Shown here: positions 1 to 13,999 of the stretch, one piece after another
Position numbering within the stretch: the first letter of the stretch is position 1
Layout of the letters: each line of letters opens with the position of its first letter
Origin: Oasisia sp. SBJ-2009
Taxonomy: Eukaryota > Annelida > Polychaeta > Sabellida > Siboglinidae
DNA: 64,000 nucleotides
Assembly: GCA_964017155.1 (NCBI GenBank)
Contig: OZ024867.1
Coordinates: 18,368,089 to 18,432,088 of the forward strand
Reading direction: 5' to 3'
Notes under the pieces: generated by a model
Told to the model about the DNA's origin: nothing
The model's input: the letters and a program-made list of their open reading frames with translations, nothing else
The model's database searches: none
Translations under genes and position numbers: made by a program

Positions 1-699
1 TTACATCAATTCTATGCGTTTATTCCTTCTTACATCTGCTCTATGCGCTTTATTCCTTGTTACATCTACTCTATGCGTTTACTCCTTGTTACATCTGCTC
101 TATGCGCTTTATTCCTTGTTACATCTACTCGATGCGTTTACTCCTTGTTACATCTGCTCTATGCGTGTATTCCTTGTTACATCAACTCTATGCGTTTATT
201 CCTTCTTACATCTGCTCTATGCGCTTTATTCCTTGTTACATCTACTCGATGCGTTTACTCCTTGTTACATCTGCTATATGCGTGTATTCCTTGTTACATC
301 AACTCTATGCGTTTATTCCTTGTTACATCTACTCTATGCGTTTATTCCTTGTTGCATCTGTTCTATGGGTTTAATCCTTGTTACATCTGCTATGTGCGTT
401 TATTCCTTGTTACATTTGCTCTATACGTTTATTCCTTGTTACATCTGCTTTATGCGTTTTTCATTGTTATATCTGGTCTATGCGATGTATTGCTTATGAA
501 ATATGTTCTATGCTTTGATTCCTTGTTACGTCTGCTCTATACGTTTATTCCGTGTTACATGTGCTTTATGCGTTTATTCCTTATTACATCTGCTCTATGC
601 GATTGATGCCTTGTGAAATATGTTCTATGCCTTGATTCCTTGTTACGTCTGCTCAATGCGTTTATTCCTTGTGACATCTGCTCTATGCGATCTATTCCT
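1..699 (+). repeat. Satellite block left of the first higher-order unit
   Basis: Positions 1-370 resemble the block at about 1050-1440 (the same monomer succession, including CATCAATTCTATGCG). Positions about 470-620 carry unusual monomers with GAAATATGTTCTATG that I do not see in the later units. The match to the higher-order unit begins near 700. Confidence 0.7.
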
Positions 700-1557
700 T
701 GGTACATCTGCTCCATGCGTTTATTCCTTGTTACATCTGCTCAGTGCTCTTATTCCTTGTAACATCTGCCAAATCGTCATATTCCTTGTTACATCTCCTT
801 TAAGCGTTTATTCCTTGTTTCTTCTGCTCTATGCGTTTATTCCTTGTTACATTTACTCAATTCTCTTATTTCTTGTGACATATGCTCAATCCTTCTATTC
901 CTTGTTTCATATGCTCTATGCGTTTATTCCTTGTTTTAACTGCTCTATGCACATTATCCCTTGTTACATCTACTCTATGCGTTTAGTCCTTGTTACACCT
1001 GCTCTATGCCTTTTTTCCATGTTGCATCTGCTCTATGCGTATATTCCTTGTTACATCAATTCTATGCGTTTATTCCTTCTTACATCTGCTCTATGCGCTT
1101 TATTCCTTGTTACATCTACTCTATGCGTTTACTCCTTGTTACGTCTGCTCTATGCGTGTACTCCTTGTTACATCTGCTCTGTGCGTTTATTCCTTGTTAC
1201 ATCTGCTGTATGCGTCTATTCCTTGTTACATCTACTCTATGCGTTTATTCCTTGTTTTAACTGCTCTATGCACTTTATTCCTTGTTACCTCTACTCTATG
1301 CGTTTATTCCTTCTTACATCTGCTCTATGCGCTTTACTCCTTGTTACATCTACTCGATGCGTTTACTCCTTGTTACATCTGCTCTATGCGTGTATTCCTT
1401 GTTACATCAACTCTATACGTTTATTCCTTGTTACATCTGCTCTATGCGTTTATTCCTTGTTACAAGTGCTCTATGCGTTTATTCCTTGTTACATATGCTC
1501 TATGCGTTTATTTCTTGTTACATCTGTTATATGCGTTTATTCCTTATTACATCTGTT

Positions 1558-2634
1558 CTGCAGGTATGCAGGTGTTGGTGAACCCCAGGTATTGCAACAA
1601 CTCAGGGAGTTTGACGCCCCTGCCATGCAGAATTGTAAACCACTGCCTTGTGGTACAGGTTCTTGGCAGAAACGAAGGCTAACGGAGCAAGCCCTATGCC
1701 GAAAACCATGTCACTGTGGCAGCATCAAGGGCGGTTGATGTATGGAACTCCCAACATGTCTCGACCAGCCACTGCAGGGACTAATTGTTTGCGCCTGTCT
1801 TGACATGTTCTTTCCGGTGTGAGACCTCTATTTGTTCCCCGAAAGAGTGTCGCTAGTAACTTGCAAAAGCCAGCGGCACTTCTACACTGTTTGCTAGCTG
1901 CTTCCATGAAATGTACAAATGCACGAAAATCCATACTGGATCTGCAGTCGCTCAAGTTACCAAGGACCGCGCTGCTCGACCTCATCTTCCATCGACAGTG
2001 AAAATCAGCTAAGAATAAGAAGACAAAGACAAAGAAGACAGCTACTGACAATTGGACAATGGGACGTCAGGACTCTCCTCGACCGTGGAGCTAACCGACC
2101 AGAAAGACGTACGGCACTAGTAGCAATAGAACTTGCCAAATACAACATCGACATCGCCGCCCTATGTGAAAAAAGGTTCTCAGAGTATGGTAGTGTCGAT
2201 GACTTGGAATACTCTTTCTTCTGGAGTGGCAAACCCGAAGGAGAAAGAAGGGAATCAGGGGTGGGCTTTGCTATCAAGAAGGATATCGTTACAAAGCTGA
2301 CAGAAATGCCACGGCCAGTAAGAGACATAATCATGACGATGAGACTACCTCTGAGCAATGACAACTTTGCTACAATTATCAGCGTGTACGCTCCAACAAT
2401 GCCAAACCAGATGAATACAAGGATGCCTTCTATAACCAGCTGGCAAGTGTGCTCAGTGGCATCCCTCATATAGATAAGCTACTACTGATAGGATACTTCA
2501 ATGCGAGGATAGGAAGAGAACATGACAAGTGGCCCTTGGTCATGGGCAAACATGGGATTGGGAAATGCAACTCCAATGGCGAGCTTCTATTGGCTCTGTC
2601 CTTTGAGTTCGAACTGATAGTGATGAACACCATA
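1558..2634 (+). pseudogene. RTE-like LINE 5' fragment, endonuclease N-terminus (unit A)
   Basis: This is a dead 5' piece of a non-LTR retrotransposon: 5' leader followed by the first part of an APE-type endonuclease. Endonuclease-like segments visible in translation are DVRTLLDRGANRPERRTAL, YNIDIAALCEKRF (catalytic Glu context) and VGFAIKKDIVTKLTEMP, then ATIISVYAP. Near 2394-2412 the frame shifts by one base, after which LSGIPHIDKLLLIG continues. The conserved GDFN motif reads GYFN (Tyr codon 2494-2496), so a catalytic Asp is lost. The fragment ends abruptly after GAACACCATA and satellite resumes. The RTE clade is inferred from the related 3' pieces at 33-41 kb. Confidence 0.85.
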
Positions 2635-4751
2635 CGCTATATACGTTTATTCCTTGTTACATCTGCTCTATGCGTTTATTCCTCGCTACATCTGCTCTAT
2701 GCGTTTATTAATTGTTACATCTGCTCAATGCTCTCGGTCCTTGCTACATATGCTCTGTGCGCTTTATTCCTTGTTAAATCTGCTCTATGCGTGTGTTCCT
2801 TGATACATCTGCCCTATGCGTTTATTCCTTATTACATCTGCTCTATGCGTTTATTCATTGTTACATCTGCTCTATGAGTTTAATCCTTGTAACATCTGGT
2901 TTATGCGATTTATTCCATGTTACATATGCTTAATGCTCTTATTCCTTGTTACATCTGCTCAATGCCCTCGTTCCTTGTTACTTATGCTCTCTGCGCTTTA
3001 GTCCTTGTTAAATCTGCTCTATGTGTGTTCCTTGCTACATCTGCCCTATGCGTTTATTCCTTGTTACATCTGTTCTATGCCTTTATTCCTTGTTACACCT
3101 ACTTAATCCTCTCATTCCTTTTTACATATGTTCTATGCGTTTACTCCTTGTTACATCTTCTCAGTGCTCTTATTCCTTGTACCAGCTGCTAAATCCTCTT
3201 ATTCCTTGTTACATCTGTTCTATGCGCTTTTTTACTTGCTACATCTGCTCTATTCGTTTATTCCTTGTTACATCTGCGTTATGCGTTTATTCCTTTTTAC
3301 GTCTGGTCTGTGCGATTTATTTGTTGTTACATCTTTTCTATGCGTTTATTCCTTGTTAAATTTGCTGTATGCGTTTGTTCCGTGTTGCATCTGCTCTATG
3401 TGTTTATTCTTTGTTACGTCTGCTAGGTACGTTTATTCCTTGTTATATCTGCGTTATGCCCTTACTCCTTCTCACATCTGCTTTAAGCGATTTATTCTTT
3501 GTTACATCTTCTGTACGCGTTTATTCCTTGTTACATCTGTCTATACGCTTTATTCTTTGAAACATCTACTCTACGCGTTTATTCCTTGATACATGTGCAC
3601 TATGCGTTTATTCCTTGTTACATTTGTTATATGCGTGTATTCCTTGTTTTATCTACTCTATGGGTTTACTCCTTGTTACATTTCCTCAATGCTCTTATTC
3701 CATATTTCACATACTGTATGCGTTTATTCGTTGTTACATCTGCTCTATGCGTTTATTTCTTGTTACATCTGCTATATGCGTTTGTTCCTTTTTACATCTA
3801 CTCTATGCGTCTTTTTCTTGTTACATCTGCTCTATGCGTTTATTCTTTACATCTGCTCTTACATATGCCTTTACTCCTTCTAACATCTGCCTTATGCGAT
3901 TTCTTCAATGCTCTTATTCCTTGTTACAACTGGTGTAGGCGTTTATTACTTGTTACATCTGCTCTATGCGTTTGTTCCTTGGTACATCTGCCCTAAGCGT
4001 TTATTTCTTGTTACATTTATTTTTATTTCTTGTTGTTTCTATGTGCTTTATTCCTTACTACATCTGTTCTATGTGTTTTTTTCCTAGTTACAACTGCTCT
4101 ATGCGTTTATTCTTTGTTACATCTGCTCAATCCTCTTATTCCTTGGTACATCTGTTTTATGTGTTTATTCCTAGTAGCATCTGCTCAGTGTTCTTATTCC
4201 TAGTAATATCTGCTATATCATCATATTCCTTGTTACATCTGCCCTATGCGATTATTCCTTGTTATATCTACTCAATGCGTCTATTCCTTGTTACATCTGC
4301 TCTATGTCTTTATTCCTTGGTACATCTGCTCTGTGTCTTTATTCCTTGGTACATCTGCCCTAAGCGTTTATTGCTTGTTACATCTACTCTATGCTTTTAT
4401 TCCTTGTTACATCTGCTCTATGCGTTTTTTATTCCTTGTTACATCTGTTAGATGAGTTTATTCCTTGTTACATCTGCTACACGCGTTTATTGATTGCTAC
4501 ATCTGCTCTATGCGTTTATTCCTTGTTACATCTGCTCAATCCTCTTATTCCTTTTTACATCTGTTCTATACGTTTATTCCTTGTTACATCTTCTCAGTGC
4601 TCTTATTCCTTGTACCAGCTGCTAAATCCTCTTATTCCTTGTTACATCTGCTCTATGCGCTTTATTACTTGCTGCATCTGCTCTATTCGTTTATTCTTTG
4701 ATACGTCTGTTCTATGCGTTTTTTTCTTGTTACAGTAGTTTTATGCGTGTA

Positions 4752-5873
4752 TTCCTTCTTCTTCTTCCGAATGCCGCCTAGCTTCAACATGCAGAAGATA
4801 CAGGCGGGCGAACAGGAAAAATCTAAAATATATCCTTTTTTTCGTTTTGGGTGCATTGCAATGTATCAGAACCATAATTTGTGCATGTAACAGTAATGCG
4901 TGCAAAAGAACTAGATATATCTAAAAGGTGGAATAATGATAAGTCAGGATATTGCTCTTAAAGGAATCAAGGCTATCTTTATTTACAATATGCTGAGGGA
5001 GAGAGTTGCAAAGTCGAATGGTATTTGGGAAAAAAGAATACAAGTGGTAGTTACTCTGGAGTGAGGGATACGGTAAGACAAGGAATGTTGCTTTCTAATG
5101 ACTGTGTTTAAAGGAATAAGATATTTATTTGCAGGTATACCCACTAGGGCATTTTATATTTTGTTTAACATGTATAGTTTTGCATCTTTTCTACGGTCTG
5201 CTAGGGATCTCCAGCCTAATGACTGCAGCATATTAGTAACACTTGATGTATTATGGTGGCGATGTAAAACATATCGAGCTGCCCGGCGTTGTATCATTTC
5301 AAGTTTATTTATATGTCTAGCGGTATAAGGGTCCCGACAGTACAGCAATTTTCCAGGATAGGTCCAACAAAGGTGAAGTAAGCAAGATATTTTATTTGGA
5401 TTGACGAGACTTTGAGATTTCTGCGGAGGAAGCCTAATGATCTATTTGCTTTTGAAGAGATGCTATTTATGTGTGCATTCCATCGAAGGTCAGAAGTTAT
5501 GGTTATGCCAAGATATTAAGCCTGTGATACAGTTTCAAGTAGTTGTCCGTTGAGAATGTACTGGGTCTTAGTGATAGTTTAATTTCTCGTTACAGGGATG
5601 ACATGGCACTTTTCAAGATTGAAGCTCATTTTCCATTTTATGTCCATTTATCGAGTGTGTTAAGGTCTCCTTGGAGTGCAGCTGCGTTTACCTTAGGCTT
5701 AAGAGCTATATATATTATGCTGTCATCAGCAAAGAGTCTAACTGTAGAAGTAATATTGTCTGGGATGTCGTTAATGTAAAAAAGGAATAGGCAGGGACCA
5801 AGTACAGAACCTACAGGGACTCCTGATGTTACATGGACTTCAGAGGAGGCTTCGCCTTCTATTAATACCTAAT
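4752..5873 (-). pseudogene. CR1/L2-group LINE 3' fragment, reverse transcriptase (unit A)
   Basis: Read on the minus strand from 5873, the fragment starts inside the reverse transcriptase. It shows a GSVLGPCLFLFYINDI block, then an FADD catalytic box, a YLGI segment, and the tail MIQRRAARYVLHRHHNTSSV with MLQSLGWRSLADRRKDAKL. The order matches Jockey-superfamily non-LTR RTs. Frame breaks occur, for example near 5330 between the thumb and the QRRAARYV segment. The 3' end is a short (GAA)n-like tail at about 4752-4768. It is 5'-truncated, as usual for LINE insertions, and lies opposite to the satellite orientation. Confidence 0.85.
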
Positions 5874-6823
5874 ACCTTTTATATCTCGTCTATGCGATTT
5901 ATTCCTTGATACATCTGGTATATGCGTTTATTTATTGTTACATATGCTCTATGCGCTTTATTACTTGCTACATCTGCTCAGTGCTCTTATTCCTTGTAAC
6001 ATCTGCCAAATCGTCTTATTCCTTGTTACATCTCCTTTAAGCGTTTGTTCCTTGTTTCATCTGCTCTATGCGTTTATTCCTTGTTACATTTACTCAATTC
6101 TCTTATTTCTTGTGACATTTGCTCAATCCTTCTATTCCTTGTTACATATGCTCTATGCGTTTATTCCTTGTTTTAACTGCTCTATGCACATTATCCCTTG
6201 TTACATCTACTCTATGCGTGTAGTCCTTGTTACACCTGCTCTATGCTTTTTTTCCATGTTGCGTCTGCTCTATGCGTATATTCCTTGTTACATCAATTCT
6301 ATGCGTTTATTCCTTCTTACATCTGCTCTATGCGCTTTATTCCTTGTTACATCTACTCTATGCGTGTACTCCTTGTTACATCTGCTCTGTGCGTTTATTC
6401 CTTGTTACATCTGCTGTATGCGTCTATTCCTTGTTACATCTACTCTATGCGTTTATTCCTTGTTTTAACTGCTCTATGCACTTTATTCCTTGTTACCTCT
6501 ACTCTATGCGTTTATTCTTTCTTACATCTGCTCTATGCGCTTTATTCCTTGTTACATCTACTCGATGCGTTTACTCTTTGTTACATCTGCTCTATGCGTG
6601 TTTTCCTTGTTACATCAACTCTATGCGTTTATTCCTTGTTACATCTGCTCTATGCGTTTATTCCTTGTTACATCTGCTCTATGCGTGTATTCCTTGTTAC
6701 AAGTGCTCTATGCGTATATTCCTTGTTACATCTGCTCTATGCGTTTATTCCTTGTTACATCTGCTCTATGCGTTTATTTATTGTTACATCTGCTATATGC
6801 GTTTATTCCTTATTACATCTGTT

Positions 6824-7900
6824 CTGCAGGTATGCAGGTGTTGGTGAACCCCAGGTATTGCAACAATTCAGGGAGTTTGACGCCCCTGCCATGCAGAATT
6901 GTAAACCACTGCCTTGTGGTACAGGTTCTTGGCAGAAACGAAGGCTAACGGAGCAAGCCCTATACCGAAAACCATGTCACTGTGGCAGCATCAAGGGCGG
7001 TTGATGTATGGAACTCCCAACATGTCTCGACCAGCCACTGCAGGGACTAATTGTTTGCGCCTGTCTTGACATGTTCTTTCCGGTGTGAGACCTCAATTTG
7101 TTCCCCGAAAGAGTGTCGCTAGTAACTTGCAAAAGCCAGCGGCACTTCTACACTGTTTGCTAGCTGCTTCCATGAAATGTACAAATGCACGAAAATCCAT
7201 ACCGGATCTGCAGTCGCTCAAGTTACCAAGGACCGCGCTGCTCGACCTCATCTTCCATCGACAGTGAACATCAGCTAAGAATAAGAAGACAAAGACAAAG
7301 AAGACAGCTACTGACAATTGGACAATGGGACGTCAGGACTCTCCTCGACCGTGGAGCTAACCGACCAGAAAGACGTACGGCACTAGTAGCAATAGAACTT
7401 GCCAAATACAACATCGACATCGCCGCCCTATGTGAAAAAAGGTTCTCAGAGTATGGTAGTGTCGATGACTTGGAATACTCTTTCTTCTGGAGTGGCAAAC
7501 CCGAAGGAGAAAGAAGGGAATCAGGAGTGGGCTTTGCTATCAAGAAGGATATCGTTACAAAGCTGACAGAAATGCCACGGCCAGTAAGAGACATAATCAT
7601 GACGATGAGACTACCTCTGAGTAAGGACAACTTTGCTACAATTATCAGCGTGTACGCTCCAACAATGCCAAACCAGATGAATACAAGGATGCCTTCTATA
7701 ACCAGCTGGCAAGTGTGCTCAGTGGCATCCCTCATACAGATAAGCTACTACTGATAGGATACTTCAATGCGAGGATAGGAAGAGAACATGACAAGTGGCC
7801 CTTGGTCATGGGCAAACATGGGATTGGGAAATGCAACTCCAATGGCGAGCTTCTATTGGCTCTGTGCTTTGAGTTCGAACTGATAGTGATGAACACCATA
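6824..7900 (+). pseudogene. RTE-like LINE 5' fragment (unit B)
   Basis: This is the copy of the unit A fragment shifted by 5,266 bp, with the same start, the same one-base frame break near 7660-7678, the same GYFN substitution (7760-7762) and the same truncation point. The shared lesions show that it was copied as part of the satellite unit and did not retrotranspose independently. Confidence 0.85.
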
Positions 7901-10017
7901 CGCTATATACGTTTATTCCTTGTTACATCTGCTCTATGCGTTTATTCCTCGCTACATCTGCTCTATGCGTTTATTAATTGTTACATCTGCTCAATGCTCT
8001 CGGTCCTTGCTACATATGCTCTGTGCGCTTTATTCCTTGTTAAATCTGCTCTATGCGTGTGTTCCTTGATACATCTGCCCTATGCGTTTATTCCTTATTA
8101 CATCTGCTCTATGCGTTTATTCATTGTTACATCTGCTCTATGAGTTTAATCCTTGTAACATCTGGTTTATGCGATTTATTCCATGTTACATATGCTTAAT
8201 GCTCTTATTCCTTGTTACATCTGCTCAATGCCCTCGTTCCTTGTTACTTATGCTCTCTGCGCTTTAGTCCTTGTTAAATCTGCTCTATGTGTGTTCCTTG
8301 CTACATCTGCCCTATGCGTTTATTCCTTGTTACATCTGTTCTATGCCTTTATTCCTTGTTACACCTACTTAATCCTCTCATTCCTTTTTACATATGTTCT
8401 ATGCGTTTACTCCTTGTTACATCTTCTCAGTGCTCTTATTCCTTGTACCAGCTGCTAAATCCTCTTATTCCTTGTTACATCTGTTCTATGCGCTTTTTTA
8501 CTTGCTACATCTGCTCTATTCGTTTATTCCTTGTTACATCTGCGTTATGCGTTTATTCCTTTTTACGTCTGGTCTGTGCGATTTATATGTTGTTACATCT
8601 TTTCTATGCGTTTATTCTTTGTTAAATTTGCTGTATGCGTTTGTTCCGTGTTGCATCTGCTCTATGTGTTTATTCTTTGTTACGTTTGCTAGGTACGTTT
8701 ATTCCTTGTTATATTTGCGTTATGCCTTTACTCCTTCTCCCATCTGCTTTAAGCGATTTATTCTTTGTTACATCTTCTGTACGCGTTTATTCCTTGTTAC
8801 ATCTGTCTATACGCTTTATTCTTTGAAACATCTACTCTACGCGTTTATTCCTTGATACATGTGCTCTATGCGTTTATTCCTTGTTACATTTGTTATATGC
8901 GTGTATTCCTTGTTTTATCTACTCTATGGGTTTACTCCTTGTTACATTTCCTCAATGCTCTTATTCCATATTTCTCATACTGTATGCGTTTATTCGTTGT
9001 TACATCTGCTCTATGCGTTTATTTCTTGTTACATCTGCTATATGCGTTTGTTCCTTTTTACATCTACTCTATGCGTCCTTTTCTTGTTACATCTGCTGTA
9101 TGCGTTTATTCTTTACATCTGCTCTTACATATGCCTTTACTCCTTCTAACATCTGCCTTATGCGATTTCTTCAATGCTCTTATTCCTTGTTACAACTGGT
9201 GTAGGCGTTTATTACTTGTTACATCTGCTCTATGCGTTTGTTCCTTGGTACATCTGCCCTAAGCGTTTATTTCTTGTTACATTTATTTTTATTTCTTGTT
9301 GTTTCTATGTGCTTTATTCCTTACTACGTCTGTTCTATGTGTTTTTTTCCTAGTTACAACTGCTCGATGCGTTTATTCTTTGTTGCATCTGCTCAATCCT
9401 CTTATTCCTTGGTACATCTGTTTTATGTGTTTATTCCTAGTAACATCTGCTCAGTGCTCTTATTCCTAGTAATATCTGCTATATCATCATATTCCTTGTT
9501 ACATCTGCCCTATGCGATTATTCCTTGGTATATCTACTCAATGCGTCTATTCCTTGTTACATCTGCTCTATGTCTTTATTCCTTGGTACATCTGCTCTGT
9601 GTCTTTATTCCTTGGTACATCTGCCCTAAGCGTTTATTGCTTGTTACATCTGCTCTATGCTTTTATTCCTTGTTACATCTGCTCTATGCGTTTTTTATTC
9701 CTTGTTACATCTGTTAGATGAGTTCATTCCTTGTTACATCTGCTACACGCGTTTATTGATTGCTACATCTGCTCTATGCGTTTATTCCTTGTTACATCTG
9801 CTCAATCCTCTTATTCCTTTTTACATCTGTTCTATGCGTTTATTCCTTGTTACATCTTCTCAGTGCTCTTATTCCTTGTACCAGCTGCTAAATCCTCTTA
9901 TTCCTTGTTACATCTGCTCTATGCGCTTTATTACTTGCTGCATCTGCTCTATTCGTTTATTCTTTGATACGTCTGCTCTATGCGTTTTTTCCTTGTTACA
10001 ATAGTTTTATGCGTGTA

Positions 10018-11139
10018 TTCCTTCTTCTTCTTCCGAATACCGCCTAGCTTCAACATGCAGAAGATACAGGCGGGCGAACAGGAAAAATCTGAAATATATC
10101 CTTTTTTTCGTTTTGGGTGCATTGCAGTGTATCAGAACCATAATTTGTGCATGTAACAGTAATGCGTGCAAAAGAACTAGATATATCTAAAAGGTGGAAT
10201 AATGATAAGTCAGGATATTGCTCTTAAAGGAATCAAGGCTATCTTTATTTACAATATGCTGAGGGAGAGAGTTGCAAAGTCGAATGGTATTTGGGAAAAA
10301 AGAATACAAGTGGTAGTTACTCTGGAGTGAGGGATACGGTAAGACAAGGAATGTTGCTTTCTAATGACTGTGTTTAAAGGAATAAGATATTTATTTGCAG
10401 GTATACCCACTAGGGCATTTGATATTTTGTTTAACATGTATAGTTTTGCATCTTTTCTACGGTCTGCTAGGGATCTCCAGCCTAATGACTGCAGCATATT
10501 AGTAACACTTGATGTATTATGGTGGCGATGTAAAACATATCGAGCTGCCCGGCGTTGTATCATTTCAAGTTTATTTATATGTCTAGCGGTATAAGGGTCC
10601 CGACAGTACAGCTATTTTCCAGGATAGGTCTAACAAAGGTGAAGTAAGCAAGATATTTTATTTGGATTGACGAGACTTTGAGATTTCTGCGGAGGAAGCC
10701 TAATGATCTATTTGCTTTTGAAGAGATGCTATTTATGTGCGCATTCCACCGAAGGTCAGAAGTTATGGTTATGCCAAGATATTAAGCCTGTGATACAGTT
10801 TCAAGTAGTTGTCCGTTGAGAATGTACTGGGTCTTAGTGATAGTTTAATTTCTCGTTACAGGGATGACATGGCACTTTTCAAGATTGAAGCTCATTTTCC
10901 ATTTGTTGTCCATTTATCGAGTGTGTTAAGGTCTCCATGGAGTGCAGCTGCGTTTACCTTAGGCTTAAGAGCTATATACATTATGCTGTCATCAGCAAAG
11001 AGTCTAACTGTAGAAGTAATATTGTCTGGGATGTCGTTAATGTAAAAAAGGAATAGGCAGGGACCAAGTACAGAACCTTCAGGGACTCCTGGTGTTACAT
11101 GGACTTCAGAGGAGGCTTCGCCTTCTATTAATACCTAAT
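10018..11139 (-). pseudogene. CR1/L2-group LINE 3' fragment (unit B)
   Basis: This copy has the same boundaries as the unit A fragment and carries the TTCAGGGACTCCTGGTG variant shared with C and D. The minus-strand C-terminal frame is open for 104 codons (10563 to 10249). Confidence 0.85.
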
Positions 11140-13020
11140 ACCTTTTATATCTCGTCTATGCGATTTATTCCTTGATACATCTGTTATATGCGTTTATTTA
11201 TTGTTACATATGCTCTATGCGCTTTATTACTTGCTACATCTGCTCAGTGCTCTTATTCCTTGTAACATCTGCCAAATCGTCTTATTCCTTGTTACATCTC
11301 CTTTAAGCGTTTATTCCTTGTTTCATCTGCTCTATGCGTTTATTCCTTGTTACATTTACTCAATTCTCTTATTTCTTGTGACATTTGCTCAATCCTTCTA
11401 TTCCTTGTTACATATGCTCTATGCGTGTATTCCTTGTTTTAATTGCTCTATGCACATTATCCCTTGTTACATCTACTCTATGCGTTTAGTCCTTGTTACA
11501 CCTGCTCTATGCCTTTTTTCCATGTTACATCTGCTCTATGCTTTTATTCCTTGTTACATCTGCTCTATGCGTTTTTTATTCCTTGTTACATCTGTTAGAT
11601 GAGTTCATTCCTTGTTACATCTGCTACACGCGTTTATTGATTGCTACATCTGCTCTATGCGTTTATTCCTTGTTACATCTGCTCAATCCTCTTATTCCTT
11701 TTTACATCTGTTCTATGCGTTTATTCCTTGTTACATCTTCTCAGTGCTCTTATTCCTTGTACCAGCTGCTAAATCCTCTTATTCCTTGTTACATCTGCTC
11801 TATGCGCTTTATTACTTGCTGCATCTGCTCTATTCGTTTATTCTTTGATACGTCTGCTCTATGCGTTTTTTCCTTGTTACAATAGTTTTATGCGTGTATT
11901 CCTTCTTCTTCTTCCGAATACCGCCTAGCTTCAACATGCAGAAGATACAGGCGGGCGAACAGGAAAAATCTGAAATATATCCTTTTTTTCGTTTTGGGTG
12001 CATTGCAGTGTATCAGAACCATAATTTGTGCATGTAACAGTAATGCGTGCAAAAGAACTAGATATATCTAAAAGGTGGAATAATGATAAGTCAGGATATT
12101 GCTCTTAAAGGAATCAAGGCTATCTTTATTTACAATATGCTGAGGGAGAGAGTTGCAAAGTCGAATGGTATTTGGGAAAAAAGAATACAAGTGGTAGTTA
12201 CTCTGGAGTGAGGGATACGGTAAGACAAGGAATGTTGCTTTCTAATGACTGTGTTTAAAGGAATAAGATATTTATTTGCAGGTATACCCACTAGGGCATT
12301 TGACATTTTGTTTAACATGTATAGTTTTGCATCTTTTCTACGGTCTGCTAGGGATCTCCAGCCTAATGACTGCAGCATATTAGTAACACTTGATGTATTA
12401 TGGTGGCGATGTAAAACATATCGAGCTGCCCGGCGTTGTATCATTTCAAGTTTATTTATATGTCTAGCGGTATAAGGGTCCCGACAGTACAGCTATTTTC
12501 CAGGATAGGTCTAACAAAGGTGAAGTAAGCAAGATATTTTATTTGGATTGACGAGACTTTGAGATTTCTGCGGAGGAAGCCTAATGATCTATTTGCTTTT
12601 GAAGAGATGCTATTTATGTGCGCATTCCACCGAAGGTCAGAAGTTATGGTTATGCCAAGATATTAAGCCTGTGATACAGTTTCAAGTAGTTGTCCGTTGA
12701 GAATGTACTGGGTCTTAGTGATAGTTTAATTTCTCGTTACAGGGATGACATGGCACTTTTCAAGATTGAAGCTCATTTTCCATTTGTTGTCCATTTATCG
12801 AGTGTGTTAAGGTCTCCATGGAGTGCAGCTGCGTTTACCTTAGGCTTAAGAGCTATATACATTATGCTGTCATCAGCAAAGAGTCTAACTGTAGAAGTAA
12901 TATTGTCTGGGATGTCGTTAATGTAAAAAAGGAATAGGCAGGGACCAAGTACAGAACCTTCAGGGACTCCTGGTGTTACATGGACTTCAGAGGAGGCTTC
13001 GCCTTCTATTAATACCTAAT
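11140..13020 (+). repeat. Higher-order repeat unit C (deleted, 1,881 bp)
   Basis: It begins like the other units, then jumps near 11,520 from the first satellite block directly into the end of the second block. This removes about 3.4 kb, including the whole RTE fragment. The minus-strand LINE fragment (11899-13020) is kept. Satellite phase is preserved across the junction, as expected for recombination between monomers. Confidence 0.85.
11899..13020 (-). pseudogene. CR1/L2-group LINE 3' fragment (unit C)
   Basis: This is the same fragment, retained in the deleted unit C. Translated segments equal those of unit D, including LNKMSNAL where unit B has LNKISNAL. Confidence 0.85.
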
Positions 13021-13999
13021 ACCTTTTATATCTCGTCTATGCGATTTATTCCTTGATACATCTGTTATATGCGTTTATTTATTGTTACATATGCTCTATG
13101 CGCTTTATTACTTGCTACATCTGCTCAGTGCTCTTATTCCTTGTAACATCTGCCAAATCGTCTTATTCCTTGTTACATCTCCTTTAAGCGTTTATTCCTT
13201 GTTTCATCTGCTCTATGCGTTTATTCCTTGTTACATTTACTCAATTCTCTTATTTCTTGTGACATTTGCTCAATCCTTCTATTCCTTGTTACATATGCTC
13301 TATGCGTGTATTCCTTGTTTTAATTGCTCTATGCACATTATCCCTTGTTACATCTACTCTATGCGTTTAGTCCTTGTTACACCTGCTCTATGCCTTTTTT
13401 CCATGTTGCGTCTGCTCTATGCGTATATTCCTTGTTACATCAATTCTATGCGTTTATTCCTTCTTACATCTGCTCTATGCGCTTTATTCCTTGTTACATC
13501 TACTCTATGCGTTTACTCCTTGTTACATCTGCTCTATGCGTGTACTCCTTGTTATATCTGCTCTGTGCGTTTATTCCTTGTTACATCTGCTGTGTGCGTC
13601 TATTCCTTGTTACATCTACTCTATGCGTTTATTCCTTGTTTTAACTGCTCTATGCACTTTATTCCTTGTTACCTCTACTCTATGCGTTTATTCCTTCTTA
13701 CATCTGCTCTATGCGCTTTATTCCTTGTTACATCTACTCGATGCGTTTACTCCTTGTTACATCTGCTCTATGCGTGTATTCCTTGTTACATCAACTCTAT
13801 GCGTTTATTCCTTGTTACATATGCTCTATTCGTTTATTCCTTGTTACATCTGCTCTATGCGTTTATTCCTTGTTACAAGTGCTCTATGCGTATATTCCTT
13901 GTTACATCTGCTCTATGCGTTTATTCCTTGTTACATCTGCTCTATGCGTTTATTTCTTGTTACATCTGCTATATGCGTTTATTCCTTATTACATCTGTT

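Larger units (their letters stand above)
700..5873 (+). repeat. Higher-order repeat unit A
   Basis: The first copy of the about 5.27-kb unit has this order: satellite block (700-1557), RTE 5' fragment (1558-2634), satellite block (2635-4751), minus-strand LINE fragment (4752-5873). Landmarks recur 5,266 bp downstream in unit B. Several variants in its 3' half, such as CCTACAGGGACTCCTGATG near 5807, are shared with unit E rather than with B, C and D. Confidence 0.85.
5874..11139 (+). repeat. Higher-order repeat unit B
   Basis: The order is satellite 5874-6823, RTE 5' fragment 6824-7900, satellite 7901-10017, minus-strand LINE fragment 10018-11139; length 5,266 bp. In its first block, near 6358, it lacks one 29-bp monomer that is present in A and D. 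That accounts exactly for the 29-bp length difference from unit D. Confidence 0.88.

Noticed and set aside
14..1738. Long + strand open frames (up to 372 codons here, and dozens more through 57 kb) encoding hydrophobic proteins
   Set aside because: They are translations of the stop-free 29-bp satellite. The same peptide cycle appears in all three frames, with starts and ends set by random indels and no conserved domain.
2005..2469. Minus-strand open frame of 154 codons, repeated in units B, D and E
   Set aside because: It is an antisense shadow of the RTE endonuclease fragment, with no independent motif.
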